From Cladocopium goreaui (Eukaryota > Sar > Dinophyceae > Suessiales > Symbiodiniaceae), in assembly GCA_947184155.2 (NCBI GenBank), contig CAMXCT020001990.1, positions 558,001-622,000 of the forward strand: DNA of 64,000 nt. The letters are read 5' to 3'. The position numbers and the translations under genes are program-made. The notes beneath the pieces are model-generated. The model ran no database searches and was not told the origin of the DNA. It saw only the letters and a program-made list of their open reading frames with translations. Below, in pieces: positions 43,601-53,800 of the stretch. Every line of letters starts with the position of its first letter. The stretch's first letter is position 1.

Positions 43601-45314
43601 TCATGCCAATGGAGTTCAGCATGTCCAAGAAGGAGGGCATCAGGGCGCAGGCTTGTCTCCAATTCTTAAAGCAGAGCATGATGTCGTCCACATACGGAAC
43701 ATGTATTACGGTATTAAACTGCATAGTGAAAATGGAAAACATTGGATTTGTTGAACTTGTTGGTGGAAATGTTGATAATTAATTGTCGGACACATTGAAG
43801 ATGCTTTGTGGTTTGATTGGGGGGCGAAGAGTCAGAATTTAAGTCACACAAATATATAGTTGTTTGATGTATCTAAGAATCTCAGCGGGAACAAATCAAG
43901 GAAAAGCGAATCTAAACTAGATATGCGAATAATGAAATTATTTTGTGAAAGAAAATCTTGGCGTTTCTGTTTTTCAGTTGTTTTTTTTGATTTTGTTTTT
44001 TTCTGTGTTTTTCTGATTAGTTGTTTTAATTTTCAGTTGTTTCTTGGGATTGTTTTTGTTGATCCTTTTTCGTTTTTTCATTTGGTTTTCGGAATCAGCA
44101 CTTCTGTGGGCATTCTAAATTTCAATGTGTCAAGCCATCTCCAGAATCAAATGTCAGCCAATTTGTTGTCATCATGCCGCATAGCGATGGACAAGTTAGA
44201 ACAAGATGGGTTGTCTGAAAAAAGGACACCCCCAAATCTGATGTTGATCCGATCATTTCCCCTGCTAAAAAGGCGATTTTGGGGCAACCCCAACTGGGTG
44301 AAACAACAAGGACGCTTCTGCCAAGCTAATGCCATAGAATAGCTAAAGTAAACAAATTAATAACAACATTGCAAAACACTCAAGAAGGAACTTATCTCTG
44401 GCTTACGACTTCTGCGTGACTGTGTTTTGCCCACTGCATGGTTCTCTAAAGATTGGGGCAACCTGTTGGCGCTAAAGCCAACAGGCACAGCCAACAGGCA
44501 TGCTCCGTACGGACCACCCCGTCACATGTCGCCTCTGGGTAACCATCCAAGAGTTGTACATTGGGATGCGTCCACAAGTAACCTCCCGACGGCGCAAGCG
44601 GCCCACCGGTTAAAGTCATCAATCCTATACCCCATAGGATCCATGTATGGCATATATATTCATATATGCTAGCATTGGGGTATATTGATGGTAGTTACCA
44701 TATATAGCATACATGGATCCTATGGGTACTGATGCGGAACTTATGATACAAAATGATGACGACCATCGGAAGGTGCTGCTTAGTTTGCACCTGAGAAGGT
44801 CACGCTCTTCAAGCTTAAAGCCTGACCATCCCTGACCAAAGTTTACCCAATTCATGTTTTTTTTTTTTTGGTCACATGCCCATTTTAAATCATTTTACAG
44901 TAGTGTGTGTGACTCTGCCTTTTGACTCCATCTTCAACCTGAAATGCCAACGAATGTTCATATATTTCTCGGACAAATCATGATAAATCAACTATGAAAG
45001 TCTACAAATAAATGCATGATTAAAACACAATAAATCATACATCATAAATTATCATAATAATTCATGATAAATCCATATACAGTTCATCTAAATCCATAAT
45101 CCCCCCCGAAAAACGGAAAAAACAAATATGATGAAATCATGTCAATGTTTCCTCCATTGATGCCCTGGTGAAGCTAACCGTTATGGTAACGGGTAACGAA
45201 ACAGCACAAGGCGCCTTCGAGTGCATCGTTGACGACCTCGCGTGGATGGTTCACGAAGCGTTTCAAGGGAAGAGATCCCGCCGTCCTCAGAGCAGCCACA
45301 GGGAAAAGACCCAT
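34622..45314 (-). CDS. Dihydroxyacetone kinase, DhaK domain, in at least nine short exons
   Basis: Exons (minus order, phases agree except where noted): 45314-45191, starting at ATG (MGLFPVAALRTAG, KRFVNHPREVVNDALEG); 44582-44500 (THPNVQLLDGYPEA); 41999-about 41881 (VAILSGGGSGHEPADAG); 39820-39768 (GEIFASPSAFAVSRALE); 38392-38344 (AITGNAGALVVVRSNA); 37932-37880 (TRLNFKSAVKEVQPNSQ); 36863-36794 (LKVKVVCVSDDVATSKRPG); 35621-35578 (LAAGQILDKHEVLQ); 34648-34622 (LVAGAMALK). The order follows DhaK proteins from the N-terminal helix through GGGSGHEP, which binds dihydroxyacetone, to the VAGA helix. The family phosphorylates dihydroxyacetone (ATP-type enzymes add a DhaL domain; no DhaL exon seen). 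Odd points: the NYTGD motif reads SNAGT, so the expected catalytic Asp is missing; about six residues before GEIFASPSA are unaccounted for; the 37880 donor is unusual. Introns hold MITEs, a satellite and an RT fragment. The remaining C-terminal exons were not found. Identity is fairly sure; activity is doubtful. Confidence 0.7.
36422..36542. mobile_element. MITE family A, diverged copy
   Basis: TACCCCCTGGTAATTCAACA to GTTGAAATGACCTGAGGGTA. About 50 bp to its right (GATTTTCCCAGCTAG.AACC) recurs next to the MITE end at 41484-41498. It lies in a DhaK-gene region between exons. Confidence 0.65.
36634..36731. mobile_element. MITE family B copy
   Basis: 98 bp, CTGGTTGGTGGTTTCAACCC to TTCCAAACCACCAACCAG, inserted in a TATATA tract. 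Confidence 0.9.
37512..37625. mobile_element. MITE family A, diverged copy
   Basis: TACCCTCCGGTAAATTAACA to AATTTAACAGAGGGTA; the middle is replaced by unrelated sequence. It lies within an intron of the DhaK gene. Confidence 0.65.
37626..37830. repeat. 21-bp satellite attached to MITE A
   Basis: Same unit and same first roughly 90 bp as the array at 13707, again starting at the right end of a MITE A. Confidence 0.85.
39400..39750. repeat. CATTACATTAC / CATCAC simple repeat
   Basis: Degenerate repeats of CATTACATTACCATTA and CATCATGACATCAC on the intron side of a DhaK exon. Confidence 0.75.
40361..40479. mobile_element. MITE family A, partial copy
   Basis: Interior GCTATGGAAAATGGCC and GGTGATTTTCCATAGCT, right end AAATTACCAGAGGGCA; the left end is lost. 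Confidence 0.5.
41740..41850. repeat. (ATCT)n(ATCG) microsatellite
   Basis: Regular ATCTATCTATCG units; the SIDLSIYLS frame is an artefact. Confidence 0.95.
42120..42215. repeat. TATA / TGTG microsatellite
   Basis: Alternating TATATA and TGTGTG runs in an intron of the DhaK gene. Confidence 0.85.
42295..43750 (-). mobile_element. 5'-truncated non-LTR retrotransposon fragment
   Basis: Contains the C-terminal part of a reverse-transcriptase polyprotein. TTGAACTTGT occurs at 42285-42294 and 43751-43760, just outside the coding block, and may be a 10 bp target duplication. The element is on the same strand as the DhaK gene and inside its second intron. 5' truncation is typical of LINE-like insertions. 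Confidence 0.55.
42402..43742 (-). CDS. Reverse transcriptase C-terminal fragment (non-LTR type)
   Basis: A 446-codon frame. Near the start is PYVDDIMLCF, the catalytic aspartate-pair motif of reverse transcriptases, followed by the thumb-side context LNSIGMKVNFSKSCVI (residues about 45-60). The upstream palm and fingers motifs, and any endonuclease, are missing because the insert begins just before YVDD. The remaining roughly 380 residues are a connection/C-terminal region rich in Trp and Cys; no zinc knuckle or RNase H motif is evident. No internal stop interrupts it, so the insertion may be recent, but an enzyme lacking most of its palm cannot work. The first Met is only the first available ATG. 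Confidence 0.75.
   Translation of the reverse strand: MFSIFTMQFNTVIHVPYVDDIMLCFKNWRQACALMPSFLDMLNSIGMKVNFSKSCVIVDAVLLRAAATECTSPLLREFQWSETTSYLNRPFGYQVSVETLCQQVAQKVHAAWGSLRGILGRRWWTNPSQTDTLLTKHVGSVFLWLSPVLYPYSAVLNSIQTLQTTVFADALGLFIPDLSYDTAVQLVRLRRHVVKRWLLHVAPAGNWCAKLLRRLWTFTGHICRQTSHPSQPARVMMGLFASTHAHGLARPGPWKTLHALFHKFWTSHELEGDFLNTALDRESWKTLEPAFVQWFQPSTRCNVEFLQCSPWESPDMLLRAHVPWVHTIVVQLTNVADNRWRLAVTWLDETDGMCSWSHFSDQNSKLTTFTSGMACCLRYLAMIYQPFVIQIAFATASDWALVFANSEAVNSVFKHCPCGSWVQLFPLSKKELRHRTLSHSLTILAP
43965..44100. other. T-rich tract
   Basis: Low-complexity TTTTGATTTTG/TTTTCAGTTG sequence; the plus frame is poor in codon bias. No gene seen. Confidence 0.4.
44631..44726. repeat. Inverted repeat, AT-rich hairpin
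   Basis: CCCATAGGATCCATGTATGG pairs with the arm CATACATGGATCCTATGGG; the arms are about 26 bp around a 45 bp loop. It sits in the first intron of the DhaK gene. Confidence 0.75.
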
Positions 45315-45338
45315 GATGGACAGGTGGATATAGATGGA

Positions 45339-45445
45339 TACACTCTGGTAAACTTACAAAAAGCTATTGAAAATGGCCCATTTATAGTGGATTTATCCAT
45401 TAAAAATGGTGATTTTCCATAGTTATGTTAGTTTACCAGAGGATA
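45339..45445. mobile_element. MITE family A copy next to DhaK exon 1
   Basis: TACACTCTGGTAAACTTACA to TAGTTTACCAGAGGATA. On the minus strand its TTTACCAG end is followed by an open frame that runs into the DhaK first exon, so the MITE may supply an acceptor for an upstream exon. Confidence 0.8.
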
Positions 45446-45446
45446 T

Positions 45447-45571
45447 CTGGTTGGTGGTTTGAACGTGTTTGAACCCTGAACAATATTAGAGTTCGTCAGT
45501 TGGGATCATGACATTCCAAACATATGGAAAAATACAATTCATGTTCCAAACATTTCCAAACCACCAACCGG
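45447..45571. mobile_element. MITE family B copy abutting MITE A
   Basis: CTGGTTGGTGGTTTGAACGT to AAACCACCAACCGG, starting one base after the family A element ends. Confidence 0.8.
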
Positions 45572-45978
45572 TGGTGGATAAGTGCTGGGTTGATTCGTTG
45601 ATCAAATCCATGATCTACTTCATCTATTTGATGATGAATGGTGAATTGTCATGGATCTGGGTAAATTATAATATTTCACTAACCTGAATTAAGGCCATTT
45701 GGAGATAATTTCCCTTACTAACCATGATTCCCAGTGAGGTCGCAGTGAGGTCGTTATAATTTACCCAAATGGATGTTCCAAATCATCCAAATCATCCAAA
45801 TCTATGATCTCATTACTCGACGACCGGTGATCAGCCGAAAGGGGTCAAGGTCGTGGATAGGTCGTGGTTTTGTGGGTAAACTTCAACGCCCGAAGGCCCC
45901 AAACCTGGTGAAGTATTAGACCTTTTCATGTTGGCCGATAAAAATGAGTAAACATGGGTACATCATTGTATATCAAGT

Positions 45979-46074
45979 CTGGTTGGTGGTTTCAACCCCT
46001 CTGAAAAAATAGTCAGTTGGGGTTATTATTCCCACTATATGGAAAAGTAAAAAATGTTCCAAACCACCAACCGG
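45979..46074. mobile_element. MITE family B copy
   Basis: CTGGTTGGTGGTTTCAACCC to CCAAACCACCAACCGG. Confidence 0.85.
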
Positions 46075-46129
46075 TTGTATATCAAGTTGTATAAATCCCG
46101 GTTGACTCTGTAAAAAAAAGTCCCCTTTC

Positions 46130-46250
46130 AGGAAAAAATGCCCCAGAGCATGGCCTTTCTGAATTACCAAGGCTCTGCCCCATTCAAAACGAGCTCTGGA
46201 CGCCACATGGTGCGCCGTGGCTGGGCTCAAGCTGTGGAGATTTCTTCCGC
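46130..46250 (-). CDS. Coding-like exon, minus strand
   Basis: Minus frame LHSLSPATAHHVASRARFEW, then GRALVIQKGHALGHF; GC-rich in AT-rich context. It lies upstream of the DhaK gene and could be a 5' exon of it (transit peptide or leader) or of another gene. Confidence 0.3.
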
Positions 46251-46283
46251 TGGTGTGGCTTCTCAACTTTTGAGCAAGGCTGA

Positions 46284-46380
46284 TTATTAAACATCGCCAT
46301 GGGAAATGGTCCATAGAAATAGATGGTTTACCTATTAAAGATGGTGATTTTCCATGGCTATGTTAAATAACCAGAGAATA
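46284..46380. mobile_element. MITE family A, left-truncated copy
   Basis: Interior and right end (AAATAACCAGAGAATA) present; the left TACCCTCTGG is missing. Confidence 0.6.
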
Positions 46381-47023
46381 TGTTTGATGATTGTTTGATT
46401 GATTTTTCATGATTTTTCTGGTGTCTCCTGAAAATCGACCAGTAGTTTTCTTTCCCGTTCCATGGCCATGGAGCCATGCTGAAACCGCCAAGATCGGTGA
46501 GACTGGACGGTTTCAGAGAGGCTGGTCCGACGCTCAGGTCAGTGTCTGGTGTAACGTTTGCTGTATTTGAAAAAATGTAACTTTGAGCGGCCAGTGCGGA
46601 GCGGAAAGCAGTTTCAATGCGTGTTAAAATTAATAATGCTCACCTACGGTTAATAAACTCACCCTAAATAAAGCTAACCAAACTCTCAAACTAAATAATA
46701 AATGACCCCTAAATAAAGCTAATTTTTTGTTGGCCCTAAACCCAGATTTGCCCAGATGGGGCTGAAACAAATTGTCCATGCTTTATTTGAGGTGGCTCTC
46801 ATGTACTAATTCATACTACCAGCTCATTAGATCTTACCTTGATAGCTTCAAATTTTCAAAAATAATGGATGCTCTTTCTATTCAAATCCTTTATATAAAA
46901 CCTATCCAAAATCAATCCAAAATCAACTCATCACGGGTACCGCCCATGAGGTGCCTTAGCGCTAATTAGAGTTTGACCCTGAATAAAGCTACTGAGCTTC
47001 CGCCTCCCGCTGATCAAGACATG

Positions 47024-47178
47024 AATACTAAATCAATACTAAATCCATGAAATGTATACTAAATCAATACTAAATCCATGACATGAATACTACATCAATA
47101 CTCAATCAATACTAAATCCATGAAATGTATACTAAATCAATACTAAATCCATGAAATGAATACTAAATCAACACTAAA
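47024..47178. repeat. Tandem repeat (ACTAAATCAATACTAAATCC)
   Basis: Alternating AATACTAAATCAATACTAA and ATCCATGAAATGT units, period about 30-45 bp. Confidence 0.8.
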
Positions 47179-48019
47179 ACAATTGTTGGATTCCTTACTT
47201 TTTTGGAAATTGCATTTTATATTCTCATTTTAGATTGTGGTAATTGAAAACCAATACATACAAACAAGTTTGATGGTGCCTTTAAGTTTATTTAGGGGCA
47301 AAAAGGGAGGGGGGGCCATGTTTATTAATCAGAGGTCAACATTATATGTAAAATTGTGTGATGATGCGGTGCATTGCAGGTTGTCATGAGGAAGCAAGAC
47401 TAGATTCGGCTAGGTAATGGTGAACAAAGGAAATCGACCTGCAAAAGCCGCACAAACTTGAACTACAATTCTTATAATTCTTATAGTATCATGCGGTTGG
47501 GAACCCCCCCTTGGGTCCCCAATTCAGTAGGGAATATGGATACCATAGCTCCAAACAGCTCGCTAACCACTGGTATAGGCATAGCTAGAATATCGGTCAA
47601 TCTTGACAAGAAGTCCAACTAGTCCAACCCTCAGATTCCACCATTGATAATCATTGATAATCTCTTGCGGCACTGCGGCAGGCTCAATCAATAATAAACA
47701 ATTGTTGTGAGTATGTTTTCTTCTTCATTATTTGAAGTATCTTGAAGTGTTGTGTTGGGTAAATGATGGCCATTGGGCCATCACAGCTCTGATCTGGTTC
47801 TATATTGGTTCCTCCACTCTGATACACAACAAGACAAAGATTCCCTCTACATGGGGACATTGTCTGAAAGATCCTGAACTCACCGCCTGAGGAAAAAAAA
47901 ACATGTCAAATGGAAATCTATAGCACCCAAAAAATAGAGTCCGTGCTTTCAGATGTTATGTTCACCATAATTTCCAGGTTTCAACATATTTTGGGGGTTG
48001 CTATACAAAAGCGTTGGTA

Positions 48020-48150
48020 AACGTTGGAAACCGCCAGCGGGTTCATCCACCCTGATACCACCAGCGATTCGGAGCCACACCGGATCGCGTTGGTCTGGAT
48101 CCGGACATGCCTCAGAGATACAGCAACGCGTGGTGCGAAACGCGAGGGAA
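48020..48150 (-). CDS. Coding-like exon, minus strand
   Basis: Minus frame APRVAVSLRHVRIQTNAIR, then CGSESLVVSGWMNPLAVSN, with strong third-position bias. Possible upstream exon of the minus-strand gene; family unknown. Confidence 0.35.
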
Positions 48151-48779
48151 ACATGTGCAATGTGGGGCAAATAAGATTGTCAAGTTGGTGCACATAACTC
48201 CAATAACTATCAATAACTATGGTTTGTGATACTTATAACTTACACTTAAAACTATAGCTAACGGGGTTTATAAACCAACTTACAACTGGGGGGGGCACAT
48301 TGTATGAAGTCCGCATTTTTAAGCGAGACTTGGAGGATCCTTGGACAGAAACATGCACAAGGGATTCTACTTGAGACAATTTGGAACTCAAGTATGGGGA
48401 ACAAGAAACAATACGATACTTGGGAGATCTTGGGGGTGCAGGTTCAGTGAGCAGTGAACTAAGTGGCTATTATATAACCAAGTTAATCATCATTAGGGCC
48501 ATGAAGGGCCCCATATCCTAATTCTTGGAGCTCACAATCCCATAGTATACCCATAACTTCAACTGCACTCAAGTTCCGGCGCAGAAGTTTGACCCTCAGA
48601 TAGCCCCCAGTGAACAAACATGCTTGGATGGGCTTACGTCAATTGCATGCAATTGGGGAATTAGATGAGATATGATGAGATTAGACTTCTAAGATCTTGC
48701 AAGGTACAAGTAAGTTAGAATTTATAAATTTATAAACTTTATAATTGCCCTAGTTGCCCATGGACTTTTGTCACAAGTG

Positions 48780-48990
48780 GGCTCTTTGGCTCTCCCTTCA
48801 TTCCAGGATCCTTTTTCCTAACATCCGCGGCTCCCCGGATCCCTTCCCCTTTTTGAGGCGCCGACACGTGGGGCGTGGGATCTCTGTGGGGCCAGAGGTC
48901 CACTTGAATCTGCTCAAGTTTCAGCTGCCTGCGAGCGATCGAGATGGAGGCCGTGGAGGCCCAACATGCCCAGGGGATCCCAGGTGGTTT
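48780..48990 (-). CDS. Coding-like exon, minus strand
   Basis: Minus frame SISIARRQLKLEQIQVDLWP, then HRDPTPHVSAPQKGEGI and RGAADVRKKDPGMKGEP; G/C-rich third positions throughout. It reads as a charged linker. Family unknown. Confidence 0.4.
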
Positions 48991-49589
48991 CAGTAAGGTT
49001 TGCAACCTGCACTCTGGGGTAGAAATCCATAGATCATGATAGAAAGATCTGGGTAAATGATCATAATCACTGAAATAAGACATATTTTTTGACCATATTG
49101 GGATCATTTCCCTAACATTCTTCCAGGCTTCGGGAGAACAGTGAGGTCATTATACCCAGATAGATCTATGGAGGCAGCTACTGTCCAGCTTTCGCGGAGT
49201 CGCAGAGGACTCGCATGTGAAACTTGTACACCGTTATTCATGCAAAGGATTTATGATATTTATGGGAACTAATCACTGTCCAGAATGACAGTGTTTCCCT
49301 GTTGTTTCTTCCCCTTTTCTTGCAGTCACATTGGTTGATGATCCCTATGACTAGAAATCCCTGGCCATGTGAGCTGCCACCTTGAGGCAAAATCCAATAG
49401 TTGCTGGAGGTCAACGAGATCACAATCCAGCCATAGTTGTGGTTCTATGCTCCCATAGTTGCGTGATTGGCATTGATAGAAAGTGTACTATAGCCAAAAA
49501 GAAAAGCTGCATAATTCTATGCATCTATATCCAACTTTCCAAATGCAAATGAGTGGGTGTTTGCAAATACAACACATCTTCGCATCCAA

Positions 49590-49700
49590 ACCCAGGGCCC
49601 CAGCAGCAACGACTTTCTGGCTCTATAACTCGTTACGGGGCTTCGTCAACCTACTGCATGCCATAAGTGGCGCGGCCCTAAGCACCCCTGAGGCTCGTTT
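49590..49700 (+). CDS. Coding-like exon, plus strand
   Basis: Plus frame ATTFWLYNSLRGFVNLLHAI, then SGAALSTPEARLPV, with third-position bias. It may be an upstream exon of the plus-strand genes to the right. Confidence 0.3.
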
Positions 49701-49822
49701 ACCTGTCCACCTGTTGTGTTTTCTTTTTTTCTCTAACAGCTCAGAAAATGTCCCAAACATCCAATGTGTATGTTTGGATATCTTTAGCGGAAATTGCAAA
49801 TGATAATTGAATGAGATTGAAT

Positions 49823-49926
49823 CTGATTGGTAGCTACCGGTTTCAACCCGCCTGAAACATATTAGAATAATTGTTGGGAATCATCATCTCTATGGAACAT
49901 GAAACACATGTTTGAAACCTAACCAG
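49823..49926. mobile_element. MITE family B, diverged copy
   Basis: CTGATTGGTAGCTACCGGTT to TTTGAAACCTAACCAG; interior decayed. Confidence 0.6.
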
Positions 49927-50059
49927 AATCATGTGAGAACCCCAATCATACCATTTAAGAAGATGTTAGTTACCGAAAAACATAATGATGACTTGGGGAT
50001 GGTTTATGATTGGCACCACCTTATCATAGTTCATTGTCTTTCCCTGAACGAGCCCAGTG

Positions 50060-50165
50060 GCACATTAAAAAAAAAACGAAGCTCTGGCAGCGGTGCATCC
50101 GGCGTAATCGTAGCGTCCAGCTTGCCAGCATTGATGCTTCTACCAAGGGCAGGGCCCGAAAAAAA
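50060..50165. other. Coding-like island, strand uncertain
   Basis: Plus ASGVIVASSLPALMLLPR and minus SINAGKLDATITPDAPLPEL are both open and GC-rich. Confidence 0.25.
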
Positions 50166-50871
50166 AAATGGCTTTAATTGCTTTATAACTAGGCTATCTA
50201 TCATGATATGAAACAACATGTATCAATATGTATGTATACCCTAAGCAACCGAACCCTACATTTTTCTAGGGTTTAACTATAAACATCGTGTTTACCCGTG
50301 ATTGAGATAAAAGCATCGTGTTTCCTTTAGAAAACCTGGTTATTCCATATTACCCTATGAATCCCATATTACCCTCTCGTCAGCACCGCTTTGACAGGTT
50401 CTTGCATCTCCGGATCTTGGCTTAATCTGCTAAATCAAGGGGGAGTATATCGCTTTTTTAGCCCAAATGTGTTTTTTGATGGATAGATTGCTATCAACCG
50501 CATGCAAAGTCAACCCAAATGGGATTTTATAAGGAAAGTTTTATGTTTCAACATGTTTCAACCAGAGATATGGCCAAACTTAGATACCCCATGCTTCATA
50601 GTTTACAGGCATATGATGCCCCCACCATTTCAAATTTAACTGTATGTTGATACTCCTCAACGGAAATGTTTATGGTTAAAACAAGTTAAACATCTGTGTC
50701 AAATTATTATATATTATATTTGATTTTCTATACCAGATCATGGGCCAACGGTTAGACAATTTCTTGGGGAATTTAGGATCTCGAACATGCCTACAACACT
50801 TCAACCACTGCTAGAACAAGAGCCATCACCAAAACCCCATATTAGCACACTGACGGGCGCAGCGGACAGCC

Positions 50872-53800
50872 ATGGTTTTTGCTTCCAGTGCCAAGTCGAA
50901 GAATGGTCCGGGATCCAAGCTCCTGGAACGGGGCAGGACTGTTGACTCATTCCCTACCAAATGTGACATGGCACCCTTTCCCCTATAAATTTTATAAGCC
51001 TTGTCCATTGGTTGATTTACTGATTCTAGCTTTCTATTTCTTAGTTGGCTCGCCCTCCCCAGAGCCGTTTGGTTCAAAATCAAGGGTCTTTTTGTGGCCA
51101 TGGGCTACACCAACATAGAAGATGTGGCCACGGAATGGGATGCTTGTGAAGCAGTTCGGGAGAGGTTGCGTTCTGGTGGAGGCCTACTTTCTCCCAACCC
51201 AGCCAGTCAAGACATATCAACCTGTGTTAGCAATAGCGGGTTGCTGGGGGCTTTACTTTCGAGAATGGCTTCTAACCCCGAGAGAACTGTTCCCATAATA
51301 GATGCTTTGAAGGATGAACTTGTAGCACTACTGGAGAAGAACAAGAGAGGTGTTGATGTTGGTGGGGTGGACGTTCCGGACGCTGCCCGGGCCCTTCGCA
51401 AGCTTTGCGGATTCTGCAAGATGAAGGTGAGGCGTAAGGAGGTATCCACTGCACCTAGGTTGCAAACCTTTATAGGTGAACTGATTGTTGTGGTTGGTTT
51501 CCTGGTCTGATAGTTTAGGGGTATTTTAGGGGTGTGTGCGCGTGTCACTCACTTGTGCAGGACGAAAAGGTCTTTTTCAAGTGACGATCTCCAACTTCCA
51601 GTTTCGATGTTTGTGGGCAGTAAACAGGAAGAGCATGCCATATATAAGCATATATAAGCGTGTTTTTTTTCGTGTGTGTGTGTGCGCGCTTGTGGGTGTT
51701 GCAATTTAAGGTCAAAGCTTTCCAGCAGCTCTGCTTGATTCTGGATCCCATGTTGCAGGCCATGGCAACTAGATCCCATTTGACAACCAAAAGAGTTGGA
51801 TCAAGTCAAACCCTGATTTTGTGGTTTCTCGTTAAAAGTTTGAAATTGAAACCCAGAAGCTGACACTGACACACCTGCAAATCCCACGCTCTTTTTTGAG
51901 GAAGAGGTCGACAAGGTGAATGAAAAAGTGCGACAGCGTCGCATGAAGAAGGGCCGCAAGGACTGGGATATCTTCCTGTTTGCATATATATGTTTGGATC
52001 ACGTGGTCAATTAAAAAACTTTACGCACAAATCAAAACTTTGATGGCGACTATGGGCAACATTGTCAGTGTCTACATTGCTTATCGTACCCTTTGCCTTT
52101 GAGGACTCTCTTCCTGATGATGAGGATGCTTGGGACGATGGAACAGACTCAGACTCAACATCCGACCACAGCAATGATGATGATGATGATAAGGACACAC
52201 ACAACGCAGGAAAGCATGACCAAGTAAAGGCAGACAACGAACCTGAACAGCCAAATGGGATTCCAGAGAAGAGTGCAGTGCCTGGACAGCCAGACAAGAC
52301 TGCAAAGCCTGTAGAACCAAAGAAGCCTGCGGAACCTGAACAGCCAGTGAAACCTGCAGAACCTCAACAGCCAGTGAAACCTGCGGAACCTGAACAGACA
52401 GCAAAACCTGCGGAACCTGAACCCCGAGCAGCATCCCCAGGTAAGGTAGCATCAGAGCAAGCCGTTTACAAATCTCGCCAAGATGATGGTAGCAAAGCAG
52501 GCAAGATCGTGTTTTTTCCCGAAATCTTTTTCACATGCCCTGGGTTTTCACATTCAGTCAATCGAGTTCTCGGGAACATATGTGCGAGAGAATGTTCTTT
52601 GGGGTTCCGTGTGCTTTCATATGTAGGAACTGGTCTTGTTGTAATGCTTTACCACTTAGCACATTGACATGCTACCCACCTTATTCAGCATGTAAAGGTG
52701 ATGTGGAGATTGCAGCAAAAAGACGCGCAGAGGTTTTGGCAAAATTGCAAGCGTGCCTTGGATGCAAGTTTCTACGTCTACTGTAAATATTTAAAGGTAA
52801 TGTCAACAACCCAGTTGGGAAACACATTTTCTCTTTGTCACCACGTTCATCTTCTGTTTTTAAGTGAGGTTATAGTTTGACAATACAAGTCAGCCAGGAT
52901 CCGTGAGAAGAAAGCAGCCGCTTCCACCACTCCCGTTGTGGCTCGTAGACCACCAGCCACACCACAGCAAGGAGCATTACTAGAGTGCATGGTGACGGTA
53001 AAACAAAACCCGTGTTCAAAGTAAAATCGACATATTTTGTTTTTCTTACTTTTACATCAAGATCAAACAATTTGGAAACTTCTTGGCCTATATTTGTGTT
53101 TGTGAAGGATTAGAGCTTTCCTACAGGTAAGTTGAAAACGTTCGATGTTGAGTTTCAGCCAGCTGCTGCTAGGAGGAGAGAAGCCAAGTGTTCCTTTCGG
53201 CACAGACAACATGGACACCATGCCCCAAGATGTGGTGGAGCTGCCAACTCCGAGCGAAGCACCAGTCCCAACATATTCCCCCCACTTGGATTCGGATCAA
53301 AGACGGGCTCAGTATCAGGGATGTAAGAATGACCTCAGCACAACTGTTCAGTTCACACCTGAAGCCTCTGAGGCAGACACAGAAAAACCTGACACTGCAG
53401 TTGCTGATTTAGGAAAGGTACGAACCACGGAGAGCAGCGTGCCCAAAAAGGCCAAGAAGGCAACGGAGGCTGAGGAGCAAGAGACATTTACTGATTCGGA
53501 TCAAGAGGCTGGGGATACCCAAGTGGAGCACATGAGCAACATAGCAAATACGTTACTTTTAAATCATTAGTTTTACTTGAACATCATTTTTGATATTTTT
53601 GGGGTCTTGGGCCTTTCGCCTACAAATCAAACGGCTTTCTTTATTCTTGTCGTGTTCTGTTCTCAGAGTTTCCGCTGGGTCCAGGCGGACTACGTCAAGC
53701 GACGTGAGCAATTGGAGATGCAGCCATCATCCCGAGGAAGGGGTAGAGGGCGGGGCAAGGGCAAGGGTAGAGGAAGAGGTTGTGGGAAACTTGAGGAGGA

